Shown here piece after piece: positions 1 to 8,675 of a stretch of 64,000 nucleotides of DNA. How positions within the stretch are numbered: the stretch's first letter is position 1; the number at the start of each line of letters is the position of its first letter. Below the pieces are notes generated by a model that had not been told where the DNA came from, did not search any database, and saw only the letters and a list, made by a program, of their open reading frames with translations. The position numbers were made by a program, and so were the translations under genes. Origin of the DNA: an uncultured Devosia sp. (GTDB lineage: Bacteria; Pseudomonadota; Alphaproteobacteria; Rhizobiales; Devosiaceae); NCBI RefSeq assembly GCF_946479885.1, contig NZ_CAMLHM010000002.1, forward strand, positions 1 to 64,000. Direction: 5' to 3'.

Positions 1-1017
1 CGCCGTATCGATTGGAAAGCCGATGCTGGCTACCCGAGCATCGAGCCGCAGCCGCTCGGCCTGGCCAAACAGGTTCCGCCACAGGTGGAAGGCCTCAAGG
101 CCCAGCCCGTCGATGGTCGAATAGGTGGCGCCCACGCCGAAGCGGCGCCCCGGCAATTCCTGCACGATCAGGTTATAGGGCAGCAACCCATCGGCACCCA
201 CCGCCTGGGCCGCCTCCAGCCGCGCCGCCCGGAACACTTCGAGCCGGTCTAGGCGCTTCTGGGCCAGTGCCAGCTCGTCAGGGTCATATTCCTCGCCCGG
301 TGTCAGGCCGGTCTGCCGCGCCAGGAATGCCGGATCGAGCGTTTCGGCACCCGTTACAGTCACCGCGCCAAACGCGGCCCGGGGACCCGGATTGACCGTA
401 ATCGTCACATCCACCGATGTCGTCGCGTGGTCGGCAACCACGTCGCGCGTCACGATCTCCGCCTTGGGATAGCCCTGCTGCCGCCAGGCCTCCAGCGCCA
501 GTTGCTCGGCCCTGAGGATTACCGACGATTTGGCGATCTCGCCGACGCCAAAGCCGGCATTGGCAGGTGGCTCCACCTGGTCATAGGGGTCCGATGTCGG
601 CAGCGCCTGGTTGACGATATTGACGCTGTTGAAGCGGAATTGCGGACCCGGATCGACTACGATGGCCACATCCACCGGATCGGGCAGGTTCACATCCGGC
701 GCCAGGTTCGACGCCTCGACGCCACCGATGCGGATCGACGCCACGCCACCGTAATAGCCTTCATTGTAGAGCGCCGCCACGATGCGCCGGTAGTCGCCGC
801 GCGCTTTGGCCAGCAGCCCCGCCGCGCCTGAAGCCGGCTCGTTCTGGTCCGCCACCAGCGCCGATGCATTGCGCACCGCGCTCTCGACGTCGCCCACGGC
901 GTTGACGGTAACGACAACCGTGTAGGGCTGCGGATCGGCAATGACAGCCTCGGCGTCCTGTTCGCTCTGGTCCTCGAACAGCTTGAGCCCGAACAGGTCG
1001 AACGCAGCAACGGGCAT
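1..1017 (-). CDS. tamA: TamA-like outer-membrane assembly factor, N-terminal part (runs off the left edge)
   Basis: This is the N-terminal 339 codons of a BamA/TamA (Omp85) family protein, which folds and inserts autotransporters and other outer-membrane proteins together with TamB. The periplasmic POTRA-type repeats are visible: residues about 85-110 (YRRIVAALYNEGYYGGVASI), followed by VDPGPQFRFNSVNI and later VTVNPGPRAAFGAVTVTG, which are typical POTRA strands, then the start of the barrel region (GRRFGVGATYSTIDGLGLE). The barrel lies outside the window. The start is uncertain. ATG at 1017 gives MPVAAFDLFG, but the reading frame stays open to about 1095 and the upstream stretch (ARLVTSFCALCVAATLLGAA) reads like a signal peptide, so a TTG at 1053 or a CTG at 1089 may be the true start. 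The family call is firm; TamA rather than BamA is inferred from the layout. Confidence 0.85.
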   Translation of the reverse strand, partial: MPVAAFDLFGLKLFEDQSEQDAEAVIADPQPYTVVVTVNAVGDVESAVRNASALVADQNEPASGAAGLLAKARGDYRRIVAALYNEGYYGGVASIRIGGVEASNLAPDVNLPDPVDVAIVVDPGPQFRFNSVNIVNQALPTSDPYDQVEPPANAGFGVGEIAKSSVILRAEQLALEAWRQQGYPKAEIVTRDVVADHATTSVDVTITVNPGPRAAFGAVTVTGAETLDPAFLARQTGLTPGEEYDPDELALAQKRLDRLEVFRAARLEAAQAVGADGLLPYNLIVQELPGRRFGVGATYSTIDGLGLEAFHLWRNLFGQAERLRLDARVASIGFPIDTA

Positions 1018-1321
1018 CGCGGCCGCGCCCAATAGGGTCGCGGCAACGCACAAGGCGCAAAAACTCGTTACCAGACGCGCGATTTGCAGTGACCCGTTCC
1101 CGCCCGTTACGCTTCAACCACTTGAGGCAGAAGCAGAAGTTTGCCCTTGGGACGGAAAGATTCCGTTAAGTCTCTTTGCCCCAACCGCGCCGACGCTGCA
1201 CGCCCGTCAAACAGGCGTTCATTTCATGGCGAGTTTAGGGCTGGCAGGAGAAGGGGACAACCTTCCGGTCAGTTTGCGTCAAATTGCCTGACCGGATCGT
1301 GGCCGATGGGCAACGGCCTCT

Positions 1322-1500
1322 ACCCTACCCTTGTGGGAGAGGGACGACAAATTCTGCGTTCAGCCTTCTTATTCCTCTTCCCATCGGGGAGAGGTGGCCC
1401 GGCGCAGCCGGGTCGGTGAGGGGGAATCCATCAGCCTGCTCGGGCGGCGAAAGTCCCCCTCATCCGGCGCTGCGCGCCACCTTCTCCCCGATGGGGAGAA
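1322..1500. repeat. Mosaic palindromic intergenic repeat; otherwise empty 500-base gap
   Basis: The gap between tamA and macB (about 1018-1518) holds no convincing gene. It contains a short hairpin (cccttgtgggagaggg, about 1328-1343) and two larger blocks in opposite orientation. Block 1374-1425 reads cttcccatcggggagaggtgg...gtgaggggga and block 1454-1500 is close to its reverse complement (cccctcat...ccaccttctccccg). Each block has its own small stem. Blocks of this kind (ctcccc-N-ggggag plus ggtgaggggg) recur at five other places in this window and are common as intergenic mosaic repeats in Hyphomicrobiales. A transcription-ending role for macB, which stops just to the right, is possible. 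Confidence 0.75.
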
Positions 1501-1518
1501 GAATAAGACCTCCGCGCC

Positions 1519-3468
1519 CTACTCCCGCGCCAGCGCCTCCACCGGGTCCATCCGCGCCGCCGAGCGCGCCGGCATGAAGCCGAAAATCACCCCGATCAGG
1601 CTCGCCGAAGCGATCGCCACCATGATCGATTCCGCCGAGTAGCTAACCCGCGCACCCTGAACCAGCGTCGTCAGCAGGCTCCCCAGCCCGAAGCTCAGCG
1701 CCACCCCGGCCGCACCACCCACAAAACAGACCAGCACCGCCTCGATGAGGAATTGCCGCAGGATATCGCCCCGCCGCGCACCCACCGCCATGCGGATGCC
1801 GATCTCCTTGGTCCGCTCGGAGACGCTGACCAGCATGATGTTCATCACCCCGATCCCGCCCACCACCAGCGAAATCACCGCAATGGTCGAGATCAGCAGC
1901 GTCAGCGTCGCGGCGGTGGATTCGATCGTGTCGCGGATGGTCGCCGTATTCTGGAGGAAGAAGTCTGTCTTGCCGTCATGCAGCCGGGTCAGCAGGTCGG
2001 TGATCTCGGCCTCGGTCTCGTCCATGTCGGCATCGTCGCTCACCCGCACCGCGATCGAGCTCAGAAACGACTGCCCCAATATGCGGTCCATCGCCGTGGT
2101 ATAGGGCACATAGACATTGGCGCTGTTGCCGCCCGGGCCGAAGCCGGTGACGTTCTCGACCACCCCGATCACCCGCACCGGTACCCGGCCAAGCATGATG
2201 ACCTGCCCGATCGGATCCTCGCCGTTGATGAAGAAGGCATCGCGCGCATTGGCGTCGATCACCGCCTCCTGCGTCCGCTGCGTGATGCTGGCCTCATTGA
2301 AGCCAACGCCGGCCGTGAAGGTGCGTCCATTGACCTGGAAATAGGCGTCCCCCACCCCGGTCACCGAGGCATTGGACGAGGTATTGCGAAACAGCACCGT
2401 GGCGTTGGAGCTGACCTGCGGCGACACGCTGTCCGCATAGGGCTGCATGGCGATCGCCTCGGCATCGGACGGCAGCAGCGTCTGAATGCGATTGCTGCGC
2501 CGGTCCCCGAACCCGGTGCCGGGATAGATATTGATCGTATTGGTGCCGATCGAGGCGATGTTCTCCAGCACCGTCTCCTGGCTGCCCTGCCCCAGCGCCA
2601 CCACGCTCACCACCGAGGCAATGCCGATGATGATGCCGAGCATGGTGAGGAACGTGCGCAGCTTGTGCGCCACCATCGCCCGCAACGCCATGCGCAGCGC
2701 CTCGAACCCGCGATCGAGCCCTTCGCGCCAGCGCGCGATGCGGCGGATGGGCTCCTTGCGTTGGTCGACGCGCGTATCCTCGCCCGTGCGCCGATCGGCG
2801 ATGATGACGCCGTCGGAAATCTCGATCACCCGCTCGGTCTGCGCGGCGATCAGCGGATCATGCGTCACGATGATGATAGTGTGTCCATCAGCGTGCAGTT
2901 CGCCCAGCAGCGCCATCAGCTCCTTGCCGCTCTTGCTGTCGAGCGCCCCGGTCGGCTCGTCGGCCAGGATCACCTCACCGCCATTCATCAGCGCCCGCGC
3001 CACGCTGACGCGCTGCTGCTGGCCGCCCGACAGCGCATTGGGCCGATGGCTCAGACGTTCACCCAGCCCCAGCCGCGTCAACAGGTCGATCGCCCGCTTG
3101 CGCCGCGCGCCCCCGTCGACGCCGGCATAGATGGCCGGCATTTCCACATTCTCGACCGCGTCGAGATCGGCCAGCAATTGATAGCGCTGGAAGATGAAGC
3201 CGAAATGCTCGCGCCGCAGCTCCGCCAGGGCATCGGGCCCCAGCTTGCCGACGTCCTTCCCGGCAAACTTGTAGGTCCCGGAGGTCGGCCGATCGAGGCA
3301 CCCGAGGATATTCATCAGCGTCGACTTGCCCGAACCCGACTGGCCCATGATGGCGACCAGTTCGCCGCGATGAATGTCGAGGTCGACGTCTTTGAGCACG
3401 GTCACCGCTTCGGCGCCGGTCTGGAACTGCCGCGTCAGCCCGCGCAGCGAAATGATGGGGTCAGTCAT
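1519..3468 (-). CDS. macB: MacB-type ABC transporter, fused ATPase/permease
   Basis: This 649-residue protein is a type VII ABC transporter of the MacB family, which drives periplasmic substrates through a MacA adaptor and a TolC-type channel. The N-terminal ATPase has Walker A (GQSGSGKST), signature LSGGQQQR, Walker B (ILADEPTGALD) and the H-loop (IIIVTH), within residues 1-225. A first membrane segment near residue 270 (LRTFLTMLGIIIGIASVV) is followed by a long periplasmic MacB_PCD domain, and three C-terminal membrane segments (ISTIAVISLVVGGIGVMNI, AVLVCFVGGAAGVALSF, and one near the end) complete the FtsX-like permease. I take the ATG at 3468, four bases after the macA stop, over an upstream GTG that would overlap macA. 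No TolC gene is in the window. The substrate (macrolide, peptide or siderophore) cannot be told. Confidence 0.93.
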   Translation of the reverse strand: MTDPIISLRGLTRQFQTGAEAVTVLKDVDLDIHRGELVAIMGQSGSGKSTLMNILGCLDRPTSGTYKFAGKDVGKLGPDALAELRREHFGFIFQRYQLLADLDAVENVEMPAIYAGVDGGARRKRAIDLLTRLGLGERLSHRPNALSGGQQQRVSVARALMNGGEVILADEPTGALDSKSGKELMALLGELHADGHTIIIVTHDPLIAAQTERVIEISDGVIIADRRTGEDTRVDQRKEPIRRIARWREGLDRGFEALRMALRAMVAHKLRTFLTMLGIIIGIASVVSVVALGQGSQETVLENIASIGTNTINIYPGTGFGDRRSNRIQTLLPSDAEAIAMQPYADSVSPQVSSNATVLFRNTSSNASVTGVGDAYFQVNGRTFTAGVGFNEASITQRTQEAVIDANARDAFFINGEDPIGQVIMLGRVPVRVIGVVENVTGFGPGGNSANVYVPYTTAMDRILGQSFLSSIAVRVSDDADMDETEAEITDLLTRLHDGKTDFFLQNTATIRDTIESTAATLTLLISTIAVISLVVGGIGVMNIMLVSVSERTKEIGIRMAVGARRGDILRQFLIEAVLVCFVGGAAGVALSFGLGSLLTTLVQGARVSYSAESIMVAIASASLIGVIFGFMPARSAARMDPVEALARE

Positions 3469-3472
3469 GGGC

Positions 3473-4687
3473 CTAGCCGCCACCGCCGCGCGGCCCGCCC
3501 ATGATCATCATGCCACCCCCTGGCGGACGGAACCCACCCGTCTGCTGGCCCGCCGGCCGGGCGATGGCCGTACCGCCGCTCACCACCTGCTCGCCCTCGC
3601 TCAGCCCGCTGACGATCTCAGCCATGACATTGTTGTTGAGGCCCACCTCGATCCGCCGTGGCGCGATCGTCTCGGTCGCTGGGTCATAGACCGGCACCAC
3701 GACATTGCCCTGCGGGTCCTTGCGGGACACCAGGCCCGACGAGAGGGTCAACACATCCTTGGCCTCGTCGAGCACGATGGTCACCTGCGCCGTCATCGAG
3801 ATGCGCAGCTTGTGGTCGGGGTTCGGCACGTCGAACAGCCCATTGTAATAGACCGCGCTGTCGCTCGATGCCGTATCCGAACCGATCGAGGTCGGCGCCG
3901 GCTCCACCTCGCGCAAAGTCGCGTCGATCTTGACGTCGGGCTCACCCAGAATGGTGAAATAGACCCGCTGCCCCGCCTCGACCCGCACCACATCGGCCTC
4001 GGAAATCTCGGCCTTGATCACCATCGTATCCAGGTCGGCAATCTTGACGATGGTGGGAATGGTCGAGTTCGCATTGACCGTCTGCCCTTCATCGACCAGC
4101 AGCGCGACGATGGTGCCATCGCTGGGCGCCACGATCTTGGTGCGCGCCAGGTCCAGTTCCGCCGATTCCACGCTGAGCTGGGATTGGGCGATCTGCGCGT
4201 CGAGCTGGTCGATCTGCGCCCGCGCCGAATCCACCGCCGCCTGCGCCGTTTCGAGATCGGTCTGGGACACCAGGCTGTTGGCGCTGAGCTGCAGGTTGCG
4301 CGCCAGCGCCGCCTCGGCCTTGACCAGCGTCGCCTGCTGGCTGCGCTTCTGCGCCTCAATGCCGGCCAGCACGGCCTGCGCGGTCTTGACCGCATTCTCC
4401 TGGTCGAGGCTATCGATCTCGACGATCAGGTCGCCCTTCTTGACGTCTTGGCCCAGCGCGACATGCACCGCCTCGATGCGCCCGCTGACCTCGGCGCCCA
4501 CGCTCACCAGCGAATTGGCCTCGAGCACGCCCGAGGCCAGCACCGTGCGTTCGATATCGCCACGGCCGACGGCCACCGTACTGGGCACCGTCGCCGCCTG
4601 CGGCGCGGCAAGGAAATACCACCACGCCCCAAAGCCCGCTCCGCCCAGTACCAACAGCGTCACCAGCCACTTCGCCAACGTCTTCAA
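3473..4687 (-). CDS. macA: MacA-type periplasmic adaptor (membrane fusion protein)
   Basis: This protein of about 404 residues is the adaptor that links MacB in the inner membrane to an outer-membrane channel. It has an N-terminal membrane anchor (WLVTLLVLGGAGFGAWWYFL), a split lipoyl/barrel-sandwich domain (ISGRIEAVHVALGQDVKKGD and IVAPSDGTIVALLVDEGQTV) that flanks an alpha-helical hairpin rich in Ala and Gln, then beta-barrel and membrane-proximal domains. The C-terminus is an unusual Gly/Met-rich tail (PPGGGMMIMGG, then GGGG). There is no ATG near the start. A TTG at 4687 with GGGA eight bases upstream is preferred over the TTG at 4696. It is the first gene of a macA-macB operon. Confidence 0.9.
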   Translation of the reverse strand: MKTLAKWLVTLLVLGGAGFGAWWYFLAAPQAATVPSTVAVGRGDIERTVLASGVLEANSLVSVGAEVSGRIEAVHVALGQDVKKGDLIVEIDSLDQENAVKTAQAVLAGIEAQKRSQQATLVKAEAALARNLQLSANSLVSQTDLETAQAAVDSARAQIDQLDAQIAQSQLSVESAELDLARTKIVAPSDGTIVALLVDEGQTVNANSTIPTIVKIADLDTMVIKAEISEADVVRVEAGQRVYFTILGEPDVKIDATLREVEPAPTSIGSDTASSDSAVYYNGLFDVPNPDHKLRISMTAQVTIVLDEAKDVLTLSSGLVSRKDPQGNVVVPVYDPATETIAPRRIEVGLNNNVMAEIVSGLSEGEQVVSGGTAIARPAGQQTGGFRPPGGGMMIMGGPRGGGG

Positions 4688-4857
4688 ACCGCACAATCCC
4701 GCAAAATATCATTTCGCAGCAGGATAATACGTCTGTGCGCCAACTACACGTTAGCACTTCGTAACGTTGGCAACCTTCGCCAGCGAGGCACCCGGTTGAC
4801 GAGCGACGCCCGCGCGGTCCACCTTGCGCGCCTCCCCCGACTGTCAGGACCGTTTTC

Positions 4858-5634
4858 ATGTATTCGCTGCTCGACCCCAGCCGCTTCGTCGTCTTCATCA
4901 CCGGCGCAACCTCCGGCTTCGGCGCCGCCGCTGCCCGCCGCTACGTCGCCGCTGGCGGCAAGGTGATCGCGACCGGCCGCCGCAAGGACCGCCTGGTGGA
5001 ACTGCAGGCCGAGCTGGGCGCCACCAATTGCCACATCATCGAGCTCGACATCCGTGACCGCGCCGCCATCGATGCCGCCATTGCCGGCCTTCCGGCCCCG
5101 TTTGCCGGCATCAACATCGTTCTCGCCAATGCCGGCCTCGCGCTTGGCCTGCAGCCTGCTGCCGAAACCGACATCACCGATTGGGAGACGATGATATCAA
5201 CCAATGTCACCGGCCTTGCCTATACCGTCCGCGCTTTGCTGCCCGGCCTGATCGCCCGCGGCGGCGGCCACATCGTCACCCTTGGCTCGGTGGCCGGCGA
5301 TTATCCCTATCCCGGCGGCTCGGTCTATGGCGCCACCAAGGCCTTCGTGAAGCAGTTCGCGCTCAATCTTCGCTCCGATGTGCAGGGCAAGAATATCCGC
5401 GTCACCAATATCGAGCCGGGCCTCACCGAAACCGAATTTTCGCTGGTCCGTTTCAAGGGCGACGAGGGCAAGGCCGCCAAGCCCTATGAGGGGACCAAGG
5501 CGATGAATGCCGATGATATCGCCGAGTCGATCTTCTGGACCACGTCTTTGCCCAGCCATGTAAACGTCAACCGGCTACAGTTGATGGCCACCACCCAGGC
5601 CTGGGGCCCCTTCGATATCCACCGCGAACATTAA
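4858..5634 (+). CDS. SDR-family oxidoreductase (YdfG-like)
   Basis: This 258-residue short-chain dehydrogenase has the cofactor motif TGATSGFG near the N-terminus, the NAG motif (VLANAGLALG), the catalytic Ser in TLGSVAGDYPYPGG and the Tyr-Lys pair in VYGATKAF. The arginines after strand 2 (ATGRRKDRL) favour NADP(H). The Pro/Gly-rich C-terminal part (NIEPGLTETEFSLVRFKGD) closely resembles YdfG, an NADP-dependent 3-hydroxy-acid dehydrogenase acting on L-allo-threonine, serine and malonic semialdehyde. The substrate is therefore inferred by family only. It is divergent from macA, with 170 bases between them, and appears to be transcribed alone. Confidence 0.9.
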   Translation: MYSLLDPSRFVVFITGATSGFGAAAARRYVAAGGKVIATGRRKDRLVELQAELGATNCHIIELDIRDRAAIDAAIAGLPAPFAGINIVLANAGLALGLQPAAETDITDWETMISTNVTGLAYTVRALLPGLIARGGGHIVTLGSVAGDYPYPGGSVYGATKAFVKQFALNLRSDVQGKNIRVTNIEPGLTETEFSLVRFKGDEGKAAKPYEGTKAMNADDIAESIFWTTSLPSHVNVNRLQLMATTQAWGPFDIHREH

Positions 5635-5688
5635 GACTACATTCACTATAGTGTTGCGCGACGGGACCTTAGGCCGTTTCATGCGGCG

Positions 5689-7896
5689 ATGAAGTCCCGT
5701 TCCGCCACGCCCAATCTCCTGCTGGCCATGGTCACGCTGCTATGCGTGATCGTGGTCGTGGTCGTGGTTGCCCTCGCCAGCGTCATGCCCCGGCTTGGCC
5801 TGGTGCTGGTTCCGGGGATTGAAAACCAGGGCGTCTATGTGCTGCGCGCCGATCCGGCCTCCCGCTTCGATGCCTCCGTCGAGCCTTTCTCCGAGCTGAT
5901 CGCCATCGGCGACATCGCGGTCACGCCGGACGATCTCATCCCCGAGCCCGACAGCATCGAAACCTATCCGCAATACGAAGCCTTTCTCGCCCGGCAGACA
6001 GCACTTTTCGAGCAGTTGAGCCGGGACGATGTCGCACTTCAGCTGCGCAGTCCGCCGAACGAGTTCGTCACCATTGTCGCCCACCCCGACGGCCATCCGC
6101 TCTGGCGCCTGCCCGACGGCTTTTGGGTGCAACTGCTCACCGGCATTGCCGGCACGCTGATCGCAGGCTGGGTCTGGGCCCTGCGGCCGCGCAGCCCCGG
6201 GCCGATCATGTTCATGCTGACGGCCATCGGCCTGCTCGCGGCCACCGCCACCTCCGCCCTCTATGCCAACCGGGAATTGGCCATCGACGGCACGGCCTTC
6301 GCCGTCATGGTGTTCATCAACCACGTCGGCGTGCTGCTCTTCGGCCTCGCCATGATCGCCCTGCTGCTGAGCTATCCGCGCCAACTCGTGCGTCCCCGCT
6401 GGTTCTGGACCATTCCGGTCGTCATCGCCCTCTACATGGCCATGGACATTGCCCACCTGGGGCTGGGTCCGTCCCAGCTCTACATCTTCATTGCCCTGGC
6501 CATGCTGGGCATTTTCGCCGCCATTGCCCTGCAATGGTGGCACACCCGGCGCAGCCCGTCCGACCGCGCCGCCCTGGGCTGGCTGGGCCTCTCCATCATC
6601 GCCGGCTGTGGCGCCTTCACGCTGCTGGGCGTTGCGCCGGTGCTGTTCGACACCCCATCAGGCATCCCGCAAAGCCACGTCACCGGCGTCCTCGTCATCG
6701 TCTATGTCGGCCTGGCGCTCGGCGTCAGCCGCTATCGCCTGTTCGAGCTGGGCGACTGGTCCTACCGCATCCTGTTCTACACGCTCGGTGCGCTGCTGCT
6801 CCTGGCCGTCGATGCGGCGCTGATCTACCTGCTCAATATCGAGGCCGCCCCGGCCTTCGGCGTCTCGCTGCTGTTTGTCGGCTTCGTCTACCTGCCCGCG
6901 CGCGACTGGCTGTGGCACCGTTTCACCGCCCGCCGCCGCGTCGGACAGGACGAATTGTTCAGCGCTGCGCTCGACATCGCCTTTGCCCCGTCCCGCACCG
7001 CCAGCGCCCAGCAGTGGCGCGCTCTGCTGCAACGGCTGTTCGATCCCCTCGAGGTGGAGGACGCTGCCCAAGCCGGCCAGCAGGCAACCGTCTCCGAGGA
7101 TGGCATCTCCCTGCTGCTCCCCGCCGTGGCCGGCGCTCCGCCGCTTCGCCTGGCCTATCCCTTTGCCGGCCGCGGCCTGTTTTCACCGGCCCATGTCAAG
7201 CTGGCCGATAATCTCGTCTCCCTCACCGTGCGCGCCGAGGAAGGCCGCGAAGCCTATATGCGCGGCGTGGGCGAGGAACGCCGCCGCATGGCGCGCGACC
7301 TGCACGACGATGTCGGTGCCCGGCTGCTGACCGGCCTCCACACCGCCGACGAAACCACCCGCCCCACCTTGCAGGCGGCGCTGAGCGATATCCGGGCCAT
7401 CGTCAGTGGCCTCGCCGGCGAGGAGGCGAGCCTCGATCGCGTCCTTGCCGAGACCCGCCACGAGGCCGCGCGACGGCTGGAAGCCGCCGGCATCGCGCTC
7501 GACTGGCCCCTGCCCGAAACCGAGGTCGAGGCGATCCTGCTCGATTATCGTCTGCATAAGGCCCTGACCTCGGCCGTGCGCGAAATCGTCTCCAACGCCA
7601 TCCGTCATTCCGGCGCCCGGCACTTCACCGTGACGCCCACCCTGTCGCCGGGATACCTGGCCCTGCGCTTCGCCGACGATGGCCGCGGCATTCCCGCCGA
7701 AGCCCTGGCCGGCGAGACCGCGGGCTTCGGCCTGCGCAACCTGCGCCACCGCATCGAGGATATCGGCGGACACCTGACCCTGGCCGCCGAACCCTCGGGG
7801 ACCACCGTCACGCTCGATATTCCCCTGGTCCTCACCGCCCGCACCCCGGAACCGGGGGTGCCCGACCTGACGCTTTCGCTTAACTCAACGGCATGA
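5689..7896 (+). CDS. Membrane sensor histidine kinase, NarL/LuxR-partner type
   Basis: This 735-residue kinase has one N-terminal membrane helix (residues about 10-32), an extracytoplasmic domain of roughly 110 residues, and then seven to eight further membrane segments (residues about 145-405). The cytoplasmic kinase has the HisKA_3 phosphoacceptor motif ARDLHDDVGARLL (His about 539) and an ATPase domain with an N box (REIVSNAIRHSGA), G1 (FADDGRGIP) and G2 (GFGLRNLRHRIEDIGG). It is translationally coupled to the response regulator downstream through an ATGA overlap. The perfect palindrome CACTATAGTG (5644-5653) lies 35 bases before the start and could be a control site. The signal is unknown. 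Confidence 0.92.
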   Translation: MKSRSATPNLLLAMVTLLCVIVVVVVVALASVMPRLGLVLVPGIENQGVYVLRADPASRFDASVEPFSELIAIGDIAVTPDDLIPEPDSIETYPQYEAFLARQTALFEQLSRDDVALQLRSPPNEFVTIVAHPDGHPLWRLPDGFWVQLLTGIAGTLIAGWVWALRPRSPGPIMFMLTAIGLLAATATSALYANRELAIDGTAFAVMVFINHVGVLLFGLAMIALLLSYPRQLVRPRWFWTIPVVIALYMAMDIAHLGLGPSQLYIFIALAMLGIFAAIALQWWHTRRSPSDRAALGWLGLSIIAGCGAFTLLGVAPVLFDTPSGIPQSHVTGVLVIVYVGLALGVSRYRLFELGDWSYRILFYTLGALLLLAVDAALIYLLNIEAAPAFGVSLLFVGFVYLPARDWLWHRFTARRRVGQDELFSAALDIAFAPSRTASAQQWRALLQRLFDPLEVEDAAQAGQQATVSEDGISLLLPAVAGAPPLRLAYPFAGRGLFSPAHVKLADNLVSLTVRAEEGREAYMRGVGEERRRMARDLHDDVGARLLTGLHTADETTRPTLQAALSDIRAIVSGLAGEEASLDRVLAETRHEAARRLEAAGIALDWPLPETEVEAILLDYRLHKALTSAVREIVSNAIRHSGARHFTVTPTLSPGYLALRFADDGRGIPAEALAGETAGFGLRNLRHRIEDIGGHLTLAAEPSGTTVTLDIPLVLTARTPEPGVPDLTLSLNSTA

Positions 7897-8549
7897 CCGT
7901 CGCGCCAACGCCCACCCGCCTGTGCCTGCTGATCGAGGATCAACCACGCACCCGTGACTGGATGCTGGGGGTGCTGGCATCGGCCTTCCCCGACCTGGGC
8001 ATTGAAACCGTGGGAACGCTCAAGGCCGCCCATGCCTGGCTCGACCGGCACGGCGCCGCCCTCTGGCTGGCCATCGTCGATATCGGCCTGCCCGACGGCT
8101 CGGGCATCGACATCGTCCGGCGTCTGCAGCGCGACCATCCCGATGTGCTCCCCGTCGTCGCCACCATCTACGATGACGATGCGCATCTCTTCGAGGCCAT
8201 CGCCGCCGGCGCGCGCGGCTATGTGCTCAAGGATGAGGAAGCCGACCTGCTGGTCAATTACCTCCGCCGCATCGAGCGGGGCGAGCCGCCGCTCTCGCCC
8301 TCCATCGCCCATCGCATGCTGAGCCACTTCCGCGCCCCGTCGGTGGTCAAGGACGAAGCCGGGCTCAGCCCGCGGGAAACCGAAGTGCTGACCCTGCTGG
8401 CGCGCGGCCTGACGGTCTCCGAAGCCGCCCGCCGCCTCAGCCTCCAGCCACAAACCGTCGCGTCCTACGTCAAGGTCATCTACCAGAAGCTGTGCGTCAC
8501 CAGTCGGGCGGAAGCCACGCGCGAGGCCGTCAGGCGCGGCTTGGCCTAG
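7893..8549 (+). CDS. LuxR/NarL-family response regulator
   Basis: This 218-residue protein has a receiver domain in residues 10-130, with the acidic pair in LLIEDQ, phosphoacceptor Asp63 in AIVDIGLPDGSG, and the conserved Lys in YVLKDEEAD. A C-terminal GerE/LuxR helix-turn-helix follows in residues about 150-210 (LSPRETEVLTLLARGLTVSE, then ARRLSLQPQTVASYVK). It overlaps the kinase gene by four bases, so the two are made together and form a two-component pair. No obvious target gene lies beside it; the next gene is convergent. Confidence 0.94.
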   Translation: MTVAPTPTRLCLLIEDQPRTRDWMLGVLASAFPDLGIETVGTLKAAHAWLDRHGAALWLAIVDIGLPDGSGIDIVRRLQRDHPDVLPVVATIYDDDAHLFEAIAAGARGYVLKDEEADLLVNYLRRIERGEPPLSPSIAHRMLSHFRAPSVVKDEAGLSPRETEVLTLLARGLTVSEAARRLSLQPQTVASYVKVIYQKLCVTSRAEATREAVRRGLA

Positions 8550-8607
8550 CCCCTTCACCTCTCCCTTTGGGGGAGAGGTCGGCGGCAAAGCCGCCGGGTG
8601 AGGGGGC
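8550..8607. repeat. Palindromic intergenic repeat with two hairpins
   Basis: Two adjacent stems, ctctccctttgggggagag and ggcggcaaagccgcc, are followed by gggtgaggggg. This matches the mosaic block seen at 1374-1425. It sits directly after the response regulator stop and before the convergent Ldh gene, so it may also work as a terminator. Confidence 0.8.
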
Positions 8608-8675
8608 CTTCCCCTACCACCGATCTCCCAGTCAGCACCCTCCCTCCCCACACGCGAGACAACCGAGAAGCTGAC

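Noticed and set aside
1753..3504. 583-residue open frame opposite macB
   Set aside because: It is the mirror of a clear macB; composition is His/Arg/Asp-rich without any domain, as expected for a shadow frame in GC-rich DNA.
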